Below, in pieces: positions 8,563-16,334 of a stretch of 37,511 bases of DNA (position 1 is the first letter of the stretch; each line of letters starts with the position of its first letter). The notes beneath the pieces are model-generated. The model did not search any database, was not told the origin of the DNA, and saw only the letters and a program-made list of their open reading frames with translations. The translations under genes were made by a program, and so were the position numbers. Source of the stretch: CALMEC01 sp964531025 (GTDB taxonomy: Bacteria > Actinomycetota > Thermoleophilia > Miltoncostaeales > Miltoncostaeaceae); the NCBI GenBank assembly GCA_964531025.1, contig CAZHDY010000007.1, forward strand, positions 1-37,511. The letters are read 5' to 3'.

Positions 8563-9619
8563 GACACAGGCACTTGACTCGGCGCTCTCACAGATCGAGC
8601 GCCAGTTCGGGAAGGGCTCGATCATGCGCATGGGGGACGAGGGCGCACAGGTCGACACGCAGTCCATCCCCACCGGGGCCCTGTCGCTCGACGTGGCGCT
8701 GGGGATCGGAGGACTTCCGCGGGGACGCATCGTCGAGGTCTACGGACCGGAGAGCTCCGGTAAGACCACCCTGCTCTACCACCTCATCGCGCAGGCCCAG
8801 AAGAAGGGCGGCATGGCGGCCTTCATCGACGCCGAGCACGCCATGGACCCCGCCTACGCCCGCCGCATCGGGGTCAACGTCGACGAGCTCCTCGTGTCGC
8901 AGCCGGACCACGGTGAGCAGGCGCTCGAGATCGCCGACCTGCTGATCCGCTCCGGAGCCCTTGACGTCGTGGCCATCGACTCGGTGGCGGCGCTCGTGCC
9001 CAAGGCCGAGATCGAGGGCGAGATGGGCGACACGCACGTGGGCCTCCAGGCACGCCTCATGTCGCAGGCGCTCCGCAAGCTCGCGGGCACGCTCAACCGC
9101 GCCGGCACCATCTGCATCTTCACCAACCAGCTCCGCGAGAAGATCGGCGTCATGTTCGGGTCGCCCGAGACCACGCCGGGTGGTCGCGCGCTCAAGTTCT
9201 ACGCATCGGTCCGGCTCGACATCCGCCGCATCGAGACGCTGAAGGACGGTGCCGAGGCCGTCGGAAACCGGGCGCGCGTCAAGGTCGTGAAGAACAAGAT
9301 GGCCCCGCCGTTCCGCCAGGCGGAGTTCGACATCATCTATGGCGAGGGCATCTCCCACGAGGGCAACCTCATCGATTTGGGCGTCGACGCGGGGATCATC
9401 ACCAAGAGCGGGGCGTACTTCTCGTACGGCGACGAGCGCCTCGGCCAGGGCAAGAACGCGGCACGTGCGTTCCTGAAGGAGCACACCGACATCGCCGCCG
9501 AGATCGACGCCAAGATCCGGGCCCACCACGGTGTCGGTGCCGCGGCGTTCACCGTCGTCGAGGGGGACGGGGAGGACGTCGGGGAGGTCGAAGAAGAGGC
9601 GCTCGCGTCCACCAACTGA
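8555..9619 (+). CDS. recA: Recombinase RecA
   Basis: RecA coats single-stranded DNA, drives strand exchange in recombinational repair and stimulates LexA self-cleavage. The 354 residues show Walker A GPESSGKT at 64-71, the AFIDAEHA segment, VVAIDSVAALVP (Walker B), the L2-region NQLREKIGVMFG with TPGGRALKFY, and an acidic C-terminal tail. There is no intein. ATG 8555 follows an AGGA-like site and lies inside the end of thpR, so read-through is possible, but a separate SOS-controlled promoter is visible within thpR. No recX follows: the gene is followed by nearly 300 non-coding bases and a strong hairpin. Confidence 0.99.
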   Translation: MDKTQALDSALSQIERQFGKGSIMRMGDEGAQVDTQSIPTGALSLDVALGIGGLPRGRIVEVYGPESSGKTTLLYHLIAQAQKKGGMAAFIDAEHAMDPAYARRIGVNVDELLVSQPDHGEQALEIADLLIRSGALDVVAIDSVAALVPKAEIEGEMGDTHVGLQARLMSQALRKLAGTLNRAGTICIFTNQLREKIGVMFGSPETTPGGRALKFYASVRLDIRRIETLKDGAEAVGNRARVKVVKNKMAPPFRQAEFDIIYGEGISHEGNLIDLGVDAGIITKSGAYFSYGDERLGQGKNAARAFLKEHTDIAAEIDAKIRAHHGVGAAAFTVVEGDGEDVGEVEEEALASTN

Positions 9620-9826
9620 CGCGAGGCGGTCGACGCTGTTTCTTCAGCCCGGTGAGGGGAGAGGTCGGGTCGACCTGCGTGTATCCGGCCCCTCTGCCGT
9701 TGTACGTACGGCATCGCCCCTATCCGTTGGACGTGCGTGGAGGACGACCGTTCGTGGTACGACCACGAGGGTTTCCCTATCCGGTGATGACCCGGCCGGG
9801 GCAATCGGCGCCGCGATGTGCCACGC

Positions 9827-9861
9827 ACCCGGTGCGGACTCGCCCGGAGTCCGCACCGGGT
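9827..9861. terminator. Perfect 15-bp hairpin between convergent recA and cupredoxin genes
   Basis: ACCCGGTGCGGACTC at 9827-9841 pairs perfectly with GAGTCCGCACCGGGT at 9847-9861 around a five-base loop. It lies between the recA stop (9619) and the end of the oppositely oriented lipoprotein gene (9913), so it could end transcription from both sides. No U-run follows on either strand, as is common for actinobacterial terminators. The rest of 9620-9912 shows no gene; a short CGTGGT/ACCACG repeat lies near 9750. Confidence 0.7.
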
Positions 9862-9912
9862 ATGGAGACAACTCCCCGGCTGTCGCGGTACCTGTTCTGC
9901 GGGGATGCGCTG

Positions 9913-10353
9913 TTACTTGATGGTGAGCGTGCCCTTCATCGCGGTGTGGCCGGGTACGGAACAGTGGTACGTGTAGGTTCCCGCCGTCGCGGTGAACTCG
10001 GTGGACCGGGTACCACCCTGGAAGACCTCGGTCCGAGCGACCTCAGTGCCATCGGCGTCCTGGACCACCACGTCGTGGGCCATCGGTGACTCGTTGGTGA
10101 GGTTGATCGTCACTTTGCCCGGAGCCGCGGTCAGCTCGGTCGGGATGTAGGCCAGAGCCCCGTTGGGATCGGCCGCCAGCTCCAACGTGGTACCCGTCCC
10201 GGTGGTCTCCGTAGCGCCCGTGGAGGACATCTCGGTCGGCGTTTGAGTTGGTGTCGAGGGTGTTGTGTCCGAGCCGTCGCCTCCACAGCCGGCGACGAAG
10301 AGAAGGCCGATGGCCAGTGGAACGGCGAGGAACTTCACGAAGGCCCTCATCAT
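9913..10353 (-). CDS. Cupredoxin (plastocyanin-like) lipoprotein
   Basis: The 146-residue protein has a lipoprotein signal peptide with lipobox FVAGC (Cys23), a Thr/Pro/Ser-rich linker to about residue 55, and a cupredoxin domain. The type 1 copper ligands are all visible: His93 (PMAHDVV), Cys131, His136 and Met139 (YHCSVPGHTAM). It should be an outer-face, lipid-anchored copper protein that carries single electrons; its redox partners are not in the window. AGGAG lies just upstream, giving a short spacing to ATG 10353 and a better one to ATG 10350. It stands alone, divergent from the phosphate transporter and convergent with recA. The fold is secure; the role is not. Confidence 0.9.
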   Translation of the reverse strand: MMRAFVKFLAVPLAIGLLFVAGCGGDGSDTTPSTPTQTPTEMSSTGATETTGTGTTLELAADPNGALAYIPTELTAAPGKVTINLTNESPMAHDVVVQDADGTEVARTEVFQGGTRSTEFTATAGTYTYHCSVPGHTAMKGTLTIK

Positions 10354-10699
10354 TTTCTCCTAGAGTCGTTGGACGAACGTGTTCACCATACTCGGTGGAT
10401 GGTGCGGAACCGGGACAGCGGCCTTCGATCCGTCCCGTGATCGCCGTGGCGACGCGGGCCCGGGTACCGGATGCCGTTCGTCACGTCTCGGGCGAGCATG
10501 GCGTGTCCGATGCCGTCCGGGGCGTAGGGTTTGCGGTGTGGACCTGTATGGGAACGTCCGCCGTCGCCCCACCCTCATGATCGACGGGTGTGAACGAGCG
10601 GGAAACCAGCGGTGACCGCGGACCTGGTTGTGCAGGCTCCGGCGTCACATTCTTCGCTTCCCGGCGTTCTCGGGGGCGCACGGGGAACACACTGCGCAC
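10354..10699. other. Divergent intergenic region, lipoprotein gene / PiT gene
   Basis: These 346 bases separate two divergent genes and must hold both promoters. On the minus strand a TATGGT hexamer lies near 10390 upstream of the lipoprotein. On the plus strand TAGGGT at 10525-10530 is a -10-like hexamer, far from the PiT start. Neither has a good -35. GAACGTGTTC at about 10374-10383 is an operator-like inverted repeat, but with only two central bases. Small open frames here have no coding signature. I see no RNA gene. Confidence 0.4.
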
Positions 10700-11929
10700 A
10701 TGGCTGAACTGATCATCCTGATCATCGTGGTCGTGACCGCGCTCGCGTTCGACTTCACGAACGGCTTCCACGACACCGGGAACGCCATGGCGACGTCGAT
10801 CGCCACCGGCGCCCTCAAGCCGAAGGTGGCGGTCGCACTGTCGGCCGTCTGCAACCTCATCGGCGCCTTCCTCTCGATAGAGGTCGCGAAGACCGTCTCG
10901 AAGGTCGTCAAGATCCAGGACGCCGAGGGCGTCCCGATCCCCGGTCTGACGGGCCACGCCCTGATCATCATCGTCTTCGCCGGCCTGGTCGGCGGCATCC
11001 TCTGGAACCTCATCACCTGGCTTCTGGGCCTTCCGTCCAGCTCGTCGCACGCCCTCTTCGGCGGCCTCATCGGGGCGGCGGTGGCGTCGCTCGGGTTCGC
11101 CGACGGCGTCGACTGGCAGATGGTCGTCACGCACATCCTGATCCCCGCCATCCTCTCGCCGGTCGTCGCACTGGTCATCGCGGCCTGCGGCACGTGGCTG
11201 ATCTACCGGCTGACACGCACCACACCGAACACCCCTCGGGAGAAGGGCTTCCGCTGGGGGCAGATCGGCTCCGCATCGCTCGTGTCGCTGGCCCATGGCA
11301 CCGGCGACGCCCAGAAGACGATGGGCGTCATCTTCCTCGCTCTCGTGGCCTACGGCAGCGTCACCCCGGACGACGGCATCCCGTTCTGGGTCAAGTTCTG
11401 CTGCGCGTCCGCCATCGCCCTGGGCACCTACCTCGGCGGATGGCGCATCATCCGCACGCTGGGCAAGGGACTGGTCGAGATCACCTCACCGCAGGGAATG
11501 GCCGCCGAGTCCGCCTCCGCCGCCGTCATCCTCTCGTCCAGCCACCTCGGAATGGCGCTCTCGACCACCCATGTCGCCACCGGGTCCATCCTGGGTTCCG
11601 GGGTCGGCAAGCGTGGAGCCGAGGTTCGCTGGGGCGTCGCCGGTCGCATGGCGGCGGGCTGGTTGATCACGATGCCGTTCGCGGCCGTGGTCGGGGCGGT
11701 CTGCTGGGCACTCGCCGACCTGCTCAAGGGCCCGGCCGACGGTCTTCTCGGCGTGCTGCTGGACTTCGGCATCCTGGTCGCCCTCGCCCTCTTCATCTAC
11801 ATCCGGTCCCGGAAGACCCGTATCGATCCGACCAACGTCAACGCCGATTGGGAGGGCGGGCTGGTTCCGGCCGATGACGCCGGGTCCCGCTCCGACGGCC
11901 CACCCACTCACACACCCGTTCACGCGTAG
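10700..11929 (+). CDS. pit: Low-affinity inorganic phosphate transporter, PiT family
   Basis: This multi-span permease couples phosphate, as a metal-phosphate complex, to protons in bacterial members. The 409 residues carry both copies of the PiT signature: DFTNGFHDTGNAMATSIATGAL at the N-terminus and AHGTGDAQKTMGVI in the middle, plus SSSHALFGGLIGAA and STTHVATGSILGSGVG. About ten hydrophobic helices are visible. I chose ATG 10700 (MAELIILIIVVV); the frame is open to 10628 without hydrophobic or conserved sequence. Two small genes follow at 15 and 8 bases in the same direction, an arrangement I recall from mycobacteria (pitA, a small membrane protein, DUF3349). Confidence 0.95.
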   Translation: MAELIILIIVVVTALAFDFTNGFHDTGNAMATSIATGALKPKVAVALSAVCNLIGAFLSIEVAKTVSKVVKIQDAEGVPIPGLTGHALIIIVFAGLVGGILWNLITWLLGLPSSSSHALFGGLIGAAVASLGFADGVDWQMVVTHILIPAILSPVVALVIAACGTWLIYRLTRTTPNTPREKGFRWGQIGSASLVSLAHGTGDAQKTMGVIFLALVAYGSVTPDDGIPFWVKFCCASAIALGTYLGGWRIIRTLGKGLVEITSPQGMAAESASAAVILSSSHLGMALSTTHVATGSILGSGVGKRGAEVRWGVAGRMAAGWLITMPFAAVVGAVCWALADLLKGPADGLLGVLLDFGILVALALFIYIRSRKTRIDPTNVNADWEGGLVPADDAGSRSDGPPTHTPVHA

Positions 11930-11944
11930 GAAGGACGACGAATC

Positions 11945-12208
11945 GTGGACATCTGGGAAAGCATCCAGCCGATCTGGAAGGTCTTCGCCGTGGGATTGCT
12001 CCTCGGTGCCGGCCTCCCCGCACTCTTCGCACTGGGCGTGCACTACGGTGCCGTCCACACCGGCCACGACGGCGAGGTCATCCGCGCGTCGGCGGCCGGG
12101 AAGGCCATCTCGTACATCTGTTTCGCCGTCGTGGGCATCGCGATCCTGTTCGGTCTCGCGGTCCTGATCAACGCGGACGCCGTCCTGCCCGCTGTCGGGC
12201 TCGGCTGA
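11945..12208 (+). CDS. Small two-helix membrane protein beside PiT
   Basis: The 87-residue protein begins at GTG 11945 behind AAGGA and has two membrane helices, about residues 12-34 (VFAVGLLLGAGLPALFALGV) and 52-76 (AISYICFAVVGIAILFGLAVLI), joined by a short loop with HTGHDGE. It lies 15 bases after pit and 8 before the DUF3349 gene. A small membrane protein in the same position next to pitA is known in mycobacteria (Rv0544c, from memory). Its function is unknown; a transporter accessory role is inferred from position only. Confidence 0.85.
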   Translation: MDIWESIQPIWKVFAVGLLLGAGLPALFALGVHYGAVHTGHDGEVIRASAAGKAISYICFAVVGIAILFGLAVLINADAVLPAVGLG

Positions 12209-12216
12209 GGAGCGCC

Positions 12217-12552
12217 ATGAACACACCCGACAACGACGTCACCCGCCGCGGGAACATCCTCACGGTCATCCTCGAATGGCTCACGTCCGGGTATCCGGAG
12301 GGAGTCCCGGCACAGGACCGGTTCGCGCTCCTCGCTCTCATGCGGCCGCGGCTGACGGACGACCAGATCCGTACCGTCGTCGACCGGATCCTCACAGACT
12401 CCGGTGACCCGACGAGGGCGGAGGCCGAGGAACTGATCACGAGGCTCACCGACGAGCGCCCGTCGGACGCCGATCTCGAGCGCGTACGGCGACACCTCGC
12501 GGGAGTGGGAGTCGATCTCGACTGGGGCGATCCGGAGGACGACGCGGCGTAG
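12217..12552 (+). CDS. DUF3349 family protein
   Basis: The 111-residue protein carries the DUF3349 signature SGYPEGVPAQDRFALLALMRPRLTDDQI, the repeated short-helix fold known from mycobacterial homologues such as Rv0543c. It is soluble with no signal peptide and ends acidic. A strong ribosome binding site, GAGGAG, sits four bases before ATG 12217. It is the last gene of the pit operon. The family has no established biochemical role; its recurring position behind pit suggests a link to phosphate uptake or its control, which is inference. Confidence 0.88.
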   Translation: MNTPDNDVTRRGNILTVILEWLTSGYPEGVPAQDRFALLALMRPRLTDDQIRTVVDRILTDSGDPTRAEAEELITRLTDERPSDADLERVRRHLAGVGVDLDWGDPEDDAA

Positions 12553-12562
12553 CGGCACCGTC

Positions 12563-12597
12563 CCGGGTCGTCCGTGCCGTCGGCAGGGACAACCCGG
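12563..12597. terminator. Imperfect hairpin between convergent DUF3349 and E2 genes
   Basis: CCGGGT at 12563-12568 pairs with ACCCGG at 12592-12597. Inside, TCC and TGCC at 12571-12578 pair with GGCA and GGA at 12582-12589 around a three-base loop, with small internal mismatches. It fills most of the 54 bases between two convergent stop codons, the usual place for a bidirectional terminator. Confidence 0.6.
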
Positions 12598-12606
12598 CCG
12601 GAGGTA

Positions 12607-13740
12607 CTACTCGGGCGACTCCAGGTCCTTGATGGCCGCGGCCAGGAAACGGGCGGCCTCGCCACCGGAGACCACCCGGTGGTCCACCGTCAGCGACAGC
12701 GGAAGCACGCGACGTACCCTGGGTTCGCCATCGACGGCGATCACCCGCTGCATGGCCCGGCCGGCGCCGAGGATCGCCACCTGGGGCGGTACGACGACGA
12801 GCATCGCATGACGGCCGCCGAGAGAACCGAAGTTCGAGAGGCTGATCGTCGCCCCGCGGAGATCCTCGGGGGCGATCGTGCGCTCGCGCGTCTGCTTGAT
12901 GAGGTCGTTCAGCCGCTCGCGCAGTTCGTCGGGCGAAAGTGACTGGGCACCCCGGAGGACCGGGACGAACAGGCCGTCGGGAGCGTCCACGGCGACACCG
13001 AGGTCGACGTTCGAATGCAGGCGACGGCCCTCGGCACCGGATTGGAGCCACGCGTTGAGCGATGGCTCGGCGACGCATGCCGCGGCGATGGCGCGCACGA
13101 GGCGCACCATGGCGTCGGTACCGGGCGCCCACGCATCGACGTCGGCCTCGTCCATGAGCGTCGCCGGCACGACCTCGGCGTGTGACCGGGCCATGGCTTC
13201 CGACATCGCACGACGTGGTCCGCGAAGCGGGGTGAACGCGGGCTCCTGCCCCTCCGAGGGACGTGCTGCGGCGCGTTCGACATCGGCTGCCGTCGCCAGG
13301 CCGCGGGGGCCCGTGGGGACGACCGTCGCAAGATCGACGCTGAGGCGCTTCGCCAACGCGCGGACGGCGGGTGAGGCCTGGACGATGCGCTCGCCTTCGG
13401 GCACGACCGGCCGCTTCTTCGGCGGTGGTGCGGGTTCAGGTGCCTTCTCGGCCGTATCGTCGTCGCCGTCCAGGCTTCCGACGATTCCCGAGAACGTGCT
13501 CTCTCCGGCCTCGTCGAAGTCGACGAGGGGAGTGTCGGTCTCGATGATGTCGCCGACGTCCCCGTAGAGCTTCGCCACGCGCCCGGCCCACGGTGCCGGG
13601 ATCTCCATGACGGCTTTGTCGGTCTCCACCGCGACGAGCGGTTGATCGGCGACGACGACGTCGCCGACGGCGACGTACCAGGTGACGATCTCGGCCTGCT
13701 CGAGGCCCTCACCGAGGTCGGGGAGAAGGAAGGTTCTCAC
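12607..13740 (-). CDS. Dihydrolipoamide acyltransferase (E2) of a 2-oxoacid dehydrogenase
   Basis: This is the core acyltransferase that moves acyl groups from lipoyl arms to CoA. The 377 residues hold one lipoyl domain (PDLGEGLEQAEI, with lipoyl-lysine ETDK at residue 42), a peripheral subunit-binding domain (ASPAVRALAKRLSVDL) and the catalytic domain. The catalytic motif, usually HxxxDG, reads DHRVVSGG: His354 is present but the Asp is Ser358. GTG 13740 overlaps the E1-beta stop as GTGA; the frame is open to 13950, but the conserved start MRTFLLPDLGEG fixes the N-terminus. It is the last gene of the E1-alpha/E1-beta/E2 operon. The substrate, pyruvate or branched-chain 2-oxoacids, cannot be decided here, so I give no symbol. 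Confidence 0.93.
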   Translation of the reverse strand: MRTFLLPDLGEGLEQAEIVTWYVAVGDVVVADQPLVAVETDKAVMEIPAPWAGRVAKLYGDVGDIIETDTPLVDFDEAGESTFSGIVGSLDGDDDTAEKAPEPAPPPKKRPVVPEGERIVQASPAVRALAKRLSVDLATVVPTGPRGLATAADVERAAARPSEGQEPAFTPLRGPRRAMSEAMARSHAEVVPATLMDEADVDAWAPGTDAMVRLVRAIAAACVAEPSLNAWLQSGAEGRRLHSNVDLGVAVDAPDGLFVPVLRGAQSLSPDELRERLNDLIKQTRERTIAPEDLRGATISLSNFGSLGGRHAMLVVVPPQVAILGAGRAMQRVIAVDGEPRVRRVLPLSLTVDHRVVSGGEAARFLAAAIKDLESPE

Positions 13741-14717
13741 GCATACTCCAGGACGCGATGGACGGCGGCGACGACCCGGCTGCGATTGGGCATGTAGCGG
13801 TTCTCCAGTCGGGCAAGCGGGAAGATGGTGTCGTAGCCCGTGGCGCGGGCGACCGGGGCGAGCAGCGACGTGAGTCCCTCCTCTGCCAATCGTGCCGCGA
13901 TCTCGGCTCCGAACCCGCTCTGACGGGCCGCCTCGTGCGCGATGACGCACCGGCCGGTCCGTTCGACGGATTCCAGGATGGGCTGCATGTCGAGGGGGCT
14001 GATCGTGGCGACATCGATGACGGTGGCCTCGATGCCGTCGCCGGCGAGATCGTCCGCCGCCGCCAGACTCTCGCTCACCATGCCGCCCCAGGCGACGATG
14101 GTCACGTCGGCTCCCGTGCGCTCGACGAACGACATGCCCAGCGGCATCGCCTTACCGTCGTCCGGGATCTCGGCCTTCGTGGAGCGGTATAGGCGGGCCG
14201 GCTCCAGGAACACCACGGGATCGGGGTCGCGGATGGCCGCCAGGAGCAGCCCGTATGCCTTGGACGGAGACGACGGGACCACCGTCGTCAGGCCGGGGAT
14301 CTGGGCCAGGATGGCCTCGGGACTGTCCGAGTGGTGCTCCGGAGGCTTGATGCCACCACCGACGGGCGTGCGCAGCACCATGGGGCACGAGAGCCGGCTC
14401 CGGGTGCGGTTCCGCATCCGTGACGCGTGGTTCAGGATCTGGTCCAATGCCGAGTACATGAAGCCGGCGAACTGGATCTCCACCACGGGGCGCATGCCGT
14501 CCACCGCCAGCCCCACGCCGAGGCCGCCGATGACGGTCTCGGCCAGGGGAGTGTCGATGACGCGGTCCTCACCGAACCGCTCGATCAAGCCGTCTGTCGC
14601 CCGGAACACACCACCGCTGCGTGCAACGTCCTCGCCGAGGACCACCACGCTCTCGTCGGCCGCCATCTCCCATGCCAGGGCCATCGCGATGGCCTGGACG
14701 AAGGTCGTCTCAGCCAT
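13737..14717 (-). CDS. 2-oxoacid dehydrogenase E1 component, beta subunit
   Basis: The 326-residue transketolase-type subunit pairs with E1-alpha to form the thiamin-diphosphate enzyme that decarboxylates a 2-oxoacid. Conserved blocks are visible: GEDVARSGGVFRAT, RVIDTPLAE, GMRPVVEIQFAGF, then TPVGGGIKPPEHHSDSPEA, VVPSSPSKAYGLL and FLEPARLYR. This pattern fits PdhB/BkdB-like proteins. ATG 14717 overlaps the last bases of E1-alpha by eight, and its stop overlaps the E2 start, so the three subunits are probably translationally coupled and made in balance. Whether it acts on pyruvate or branched-chain oxoacids needs phylogeny. Confidence 0.95.
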   Translation of the reverse strand: MAETTFVQAIAMALAWEMAADESVVVLGEDVARSGGVFRATDGLIERFGEDRVIDTPLAETVIGGLGVGLAVDGMRPVVEIQFAGFMYSALDQILNHASRMRNRTRSRLSCPMVLRTPVGGGIKPPEHHSDSPEAILAQIPGLTTVVPSSPSKAYGLLLAAIRDPDPVVFLEPARLYRSTKAEIPDDGKAMPLGMSFVERTGADVTIVAWGGMVSESLAAADDLAGDGIEATVIDVATISPLDMQPILESVERTGRCVIAHEAARQSGFGAEIAARLAEEGLTSLLAPVARATGYDTIFPLARLENRYMPNRSRVVAAVHRVLEYA

Positions 14718-15795
14718 CCTTGCCCCAATCGAGCGTGGCCTGGATGCGCTGGCGCTCCACGTCGGGGGGAAGTTCCGCCCACACGTGGTCGAACATGGCC
14801 TCGGTGGGCTGCGATCCGGTGGCGAGGTACTCCTCGGCGGCCGAGTCGATCTCGTCGGAGCACTCCGTGCGGAGTGCCTCCTCGTCCGCCTTGGTCCAGA
14901 CACCCTCGTTGGCGAGGAAGGTACGGATGCGGGCGATGGGCTCCCGCTTCCAGTGCTCGCTGACCTCCGCGTCGTCGCGGTAGCGGCGTGCGTCGTCGAC
15001 GGTGGTGTGGTCCGACAGGCGATAGGTGACGGCCTCGACGAGGGTGGGGCCCCCACCCATGCGCGCGCGTTCGATCGCCTGGGAGCAGACGTCCGTCACG
15101 GCCACGACGTCGTTGCCGTCCACCTGGATGCCAGGGATCCCCGCAGCGACGGACTTCTGCGCCAGCGTGGGTGCTGCGGACTGCGCCGAGCGGGGCACCG
15201 AGATCGCCCAGCCGTTGTTCACGAGGATCATGACCAGCGGCAGGTTGAGTGCCCCGGCGGTGTTGATGGCCTCGTAGAAGGCGCCCTTGCTGCTGGCGCC
15301 GTCGCCCATCATGCAGACGGCGACCTCGGGGCGCTTGCGGATCTTCATGCCGAGCGCCACCCCCGCGGCCTGCACGCCGTGCTCGCCGACGGTGATGCAG
15401 ATGGGGAAGTCGCGACGCGGTACGGAGAAGTCGCTGCCGCGCTCGTCCCCGCCCCAGTAGAGCATGAGCTCGACCGGGGTGACCCCGCGTACGAGCTGCG
15501 CCGCCTGATCGCGGTAGCTGGGGACCAGGACGTCGTCCTCGGACATGGCGGACGCCACCCCGACGCCGACGGCCTCCTGGCCCAGACAGGGTGAGTACGT
15601 GCCCAGGCGGCCTGTTCGGTGCATCGCGATGCAGCGGGCGTCGAACGTCCGGGTACGGACCATCTCCCGGTACAGAGGGATGACGGAGTGCGCATCCGGT
15701 GTGGACTCGGGGAGATCTCCCGCGCAGGCGCCGTCGGGAGCGATATGGCGGACCAGCGGGATCTCCGGGATTGCGGTATCGACGTGTGTGGTCAT
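14710..15795 (-). CDS. 2-oxoacid dehydrogenase E1 component, alpha subunit
   Basis: The 361-residue subunit carries the thiamin-diphosphate motif GDG (164-166) ... NN (193-194), within GDGASSKGAFYEAINTAG and LVNNGWAIS. Other family blocks are RTGRLGTYSPCLGQEA, PSYRDQAAQLVRG and the phosphorylation-loop-like YRLSDHTTVDDARRYR. It decarboxylates a 2-oxoacid and acylates the lipoyl group of E2. ATG 15795 is the first gene of the operon; a TAAAGT -10 lies 12 bases upstream. The length suits the PDH/BCKDH alpha family. No dihydrolipoamide dehydrogenase (E3) gene is in the window, so E3 must come from elsewhere. Confidence 0.95.
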   Translation of the reverse strand: MTTHVDTAIPEIPLVRHIAPDGACAGDLPESTPDAHSVIPLYREMVRTRTFDARCIAMHRTGRLGTYSPCLGQEAVGVGVASAMSEDDVLVPSYRDQAAQLVRGVTPVELMLYWGGDERGSDFSVPRRDFPICITVGEHGVQAAGVALGMKIRKRPEVAVCMMGDGASSKGAFYEAINTAGALNLPLVMILVNNGWAISVPRSAQSAAPTLAQKSVAAGIPGIQVDGNDVVAVTDVCSQAIERARMGGGPTLVEAVTYRLSDHTTVDDARRYRDDAEVSEHWKREPIARIRTFLANEGVWTKADEEALRTECSDEIDSAAEEYLATGSQPTEAMFDHVWAELPPDVERQRIQATLDWGKDG

Positions 15796-15807
15796 GGTGT
15801 CCGCTGC

Positions 15808-15836
15808 ACTTTAGTCGTCCGGTCGGTCGTGAAACA
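15808..15836 (-). promoter_or_regulatory. Candidate promoter of the E1-alpha/E1-beta/E2 operon
   Basis: Reading the minus strand, TGTTTC (15836-15831) is followed after 17 bases by TAAAGT (15813-15808). The -10 fits TANNNT well; the -35 is poor. Transcription would begin about five bases before ATG 15795, giving a very short leader. The GC-rich spacer (GACCGACCGGACGAC) has repeated CGAC/CCGA steps that could be an operator, but no clean palindrome. Confidence 0.5.
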
Positions 15837-15877
15837 GCCCGGGTTGGACGGGAACAGTGGGTCGACCCTCTTCGGCC

Positions 15878-15892
15878 GGGGCGGACGGCCCC
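15878..15892 (-). terminator. Short hairpin at the end of the small membrane protein gene
   Basis: GGGGC at 15878-15882 pairs with GCCCC at 15888-15892 around five bases, overlapping the last base of the minus-strand gene that ends at 15892. It would separate that gene from the E1-alpha operon downstream. Only five base pairs, no U-run. Confidence 0.4.
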
Positions 15893-16290
15893 TATACCGT
15901 GGGTGTGCGGGTCGCCGTCGGTTGCATGGCGTTCCAGATGATGAGACCGACGCCCACGGCGATGAGCGCGGCCCCGGCGAGGAGCGCGGCGGTCCCCGTG
16001 TCGCGGGCGAGGTAGACGAGTTGGCTGGCGGTCTCGGTCGACGTGCCCAGGGAGGTGAGGTCGTCGAGGGGTGCCGGTGTCGCCGGCGCGGCCTGGGTGG
16101 AGGCGATGTCGTGCTCGGCGAGACCCCGCAGCACGATGCCGGCGATCGTCACCACCAGGCCGAGGACCGGAGCGACGAGAAGCAGGAGGAGCCGCGTCCC
16201 GCGGGCAGGTGTGTCGTCCTGCGTCGTCTGCGACTCGGGCAGGCCCGAGAAGTCGTACTCGGTGGGTGCGGATGTCTGCGTCACGGGCAC
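15892..16290 (-). CDS. Hypothetical two-helix membrane protein
   Basis: The 132-residue protein has a Thr/Ser/Gln-rich N-terminal stretch, a membrane helix at about 34-55 (LLLLLVAPVLGLVVTIAGIVL), an outside loop of about 45 residues, and a second helix at about 99-118 (TAALLAGAALIAVGVGLIIW). I do not recognise the family. It starts with GTG 16290, with no clear ribosome binding site, divergent from miaB 44 bases away and upstream of the dehydrogenase operon on the same strand. Third-position G+C is high, which supports coding. Confidence 0.7.
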   Translation of the reverse strand: MPVTQTSAPTEYDFSGLPESQTTQDDTPARGTRLLLLLVAPVLGLVVTIAGIVLRGLAEHDIASTQAAPATPAPLDDLTSLGTSTETASQLVYLARDTGTAALLAGAALIAVGVGLIIWNAMQPTATRTPTV

Positions 16291-16334
16291 CGCTCGCTGG
16301 TCGTTCGTCGCATCACCCCTGGCAGACTACGCAC

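Noticed and set aside
5722..8730. Open minus-strand frame of 1002 codons opposite rodZ, cinA and thpR
   Set aside because: Same artefact: stop codons are rare in this strand because of third-position G+C. All four plus-strand genes have clear families.
10374..10383. GAACGTGTTC as a second SOS box
   Set aside because: Half-sites are separated by two bases, not four, and it lies before a copper lipoprotein gene with no reason for SOS control.
12607..13950. Upstream extension of the E2 gene to 13950
   Set aside because: The added residues fall inside E1-beta and lack homology; the lipoyl domain begins at GTG 13740.
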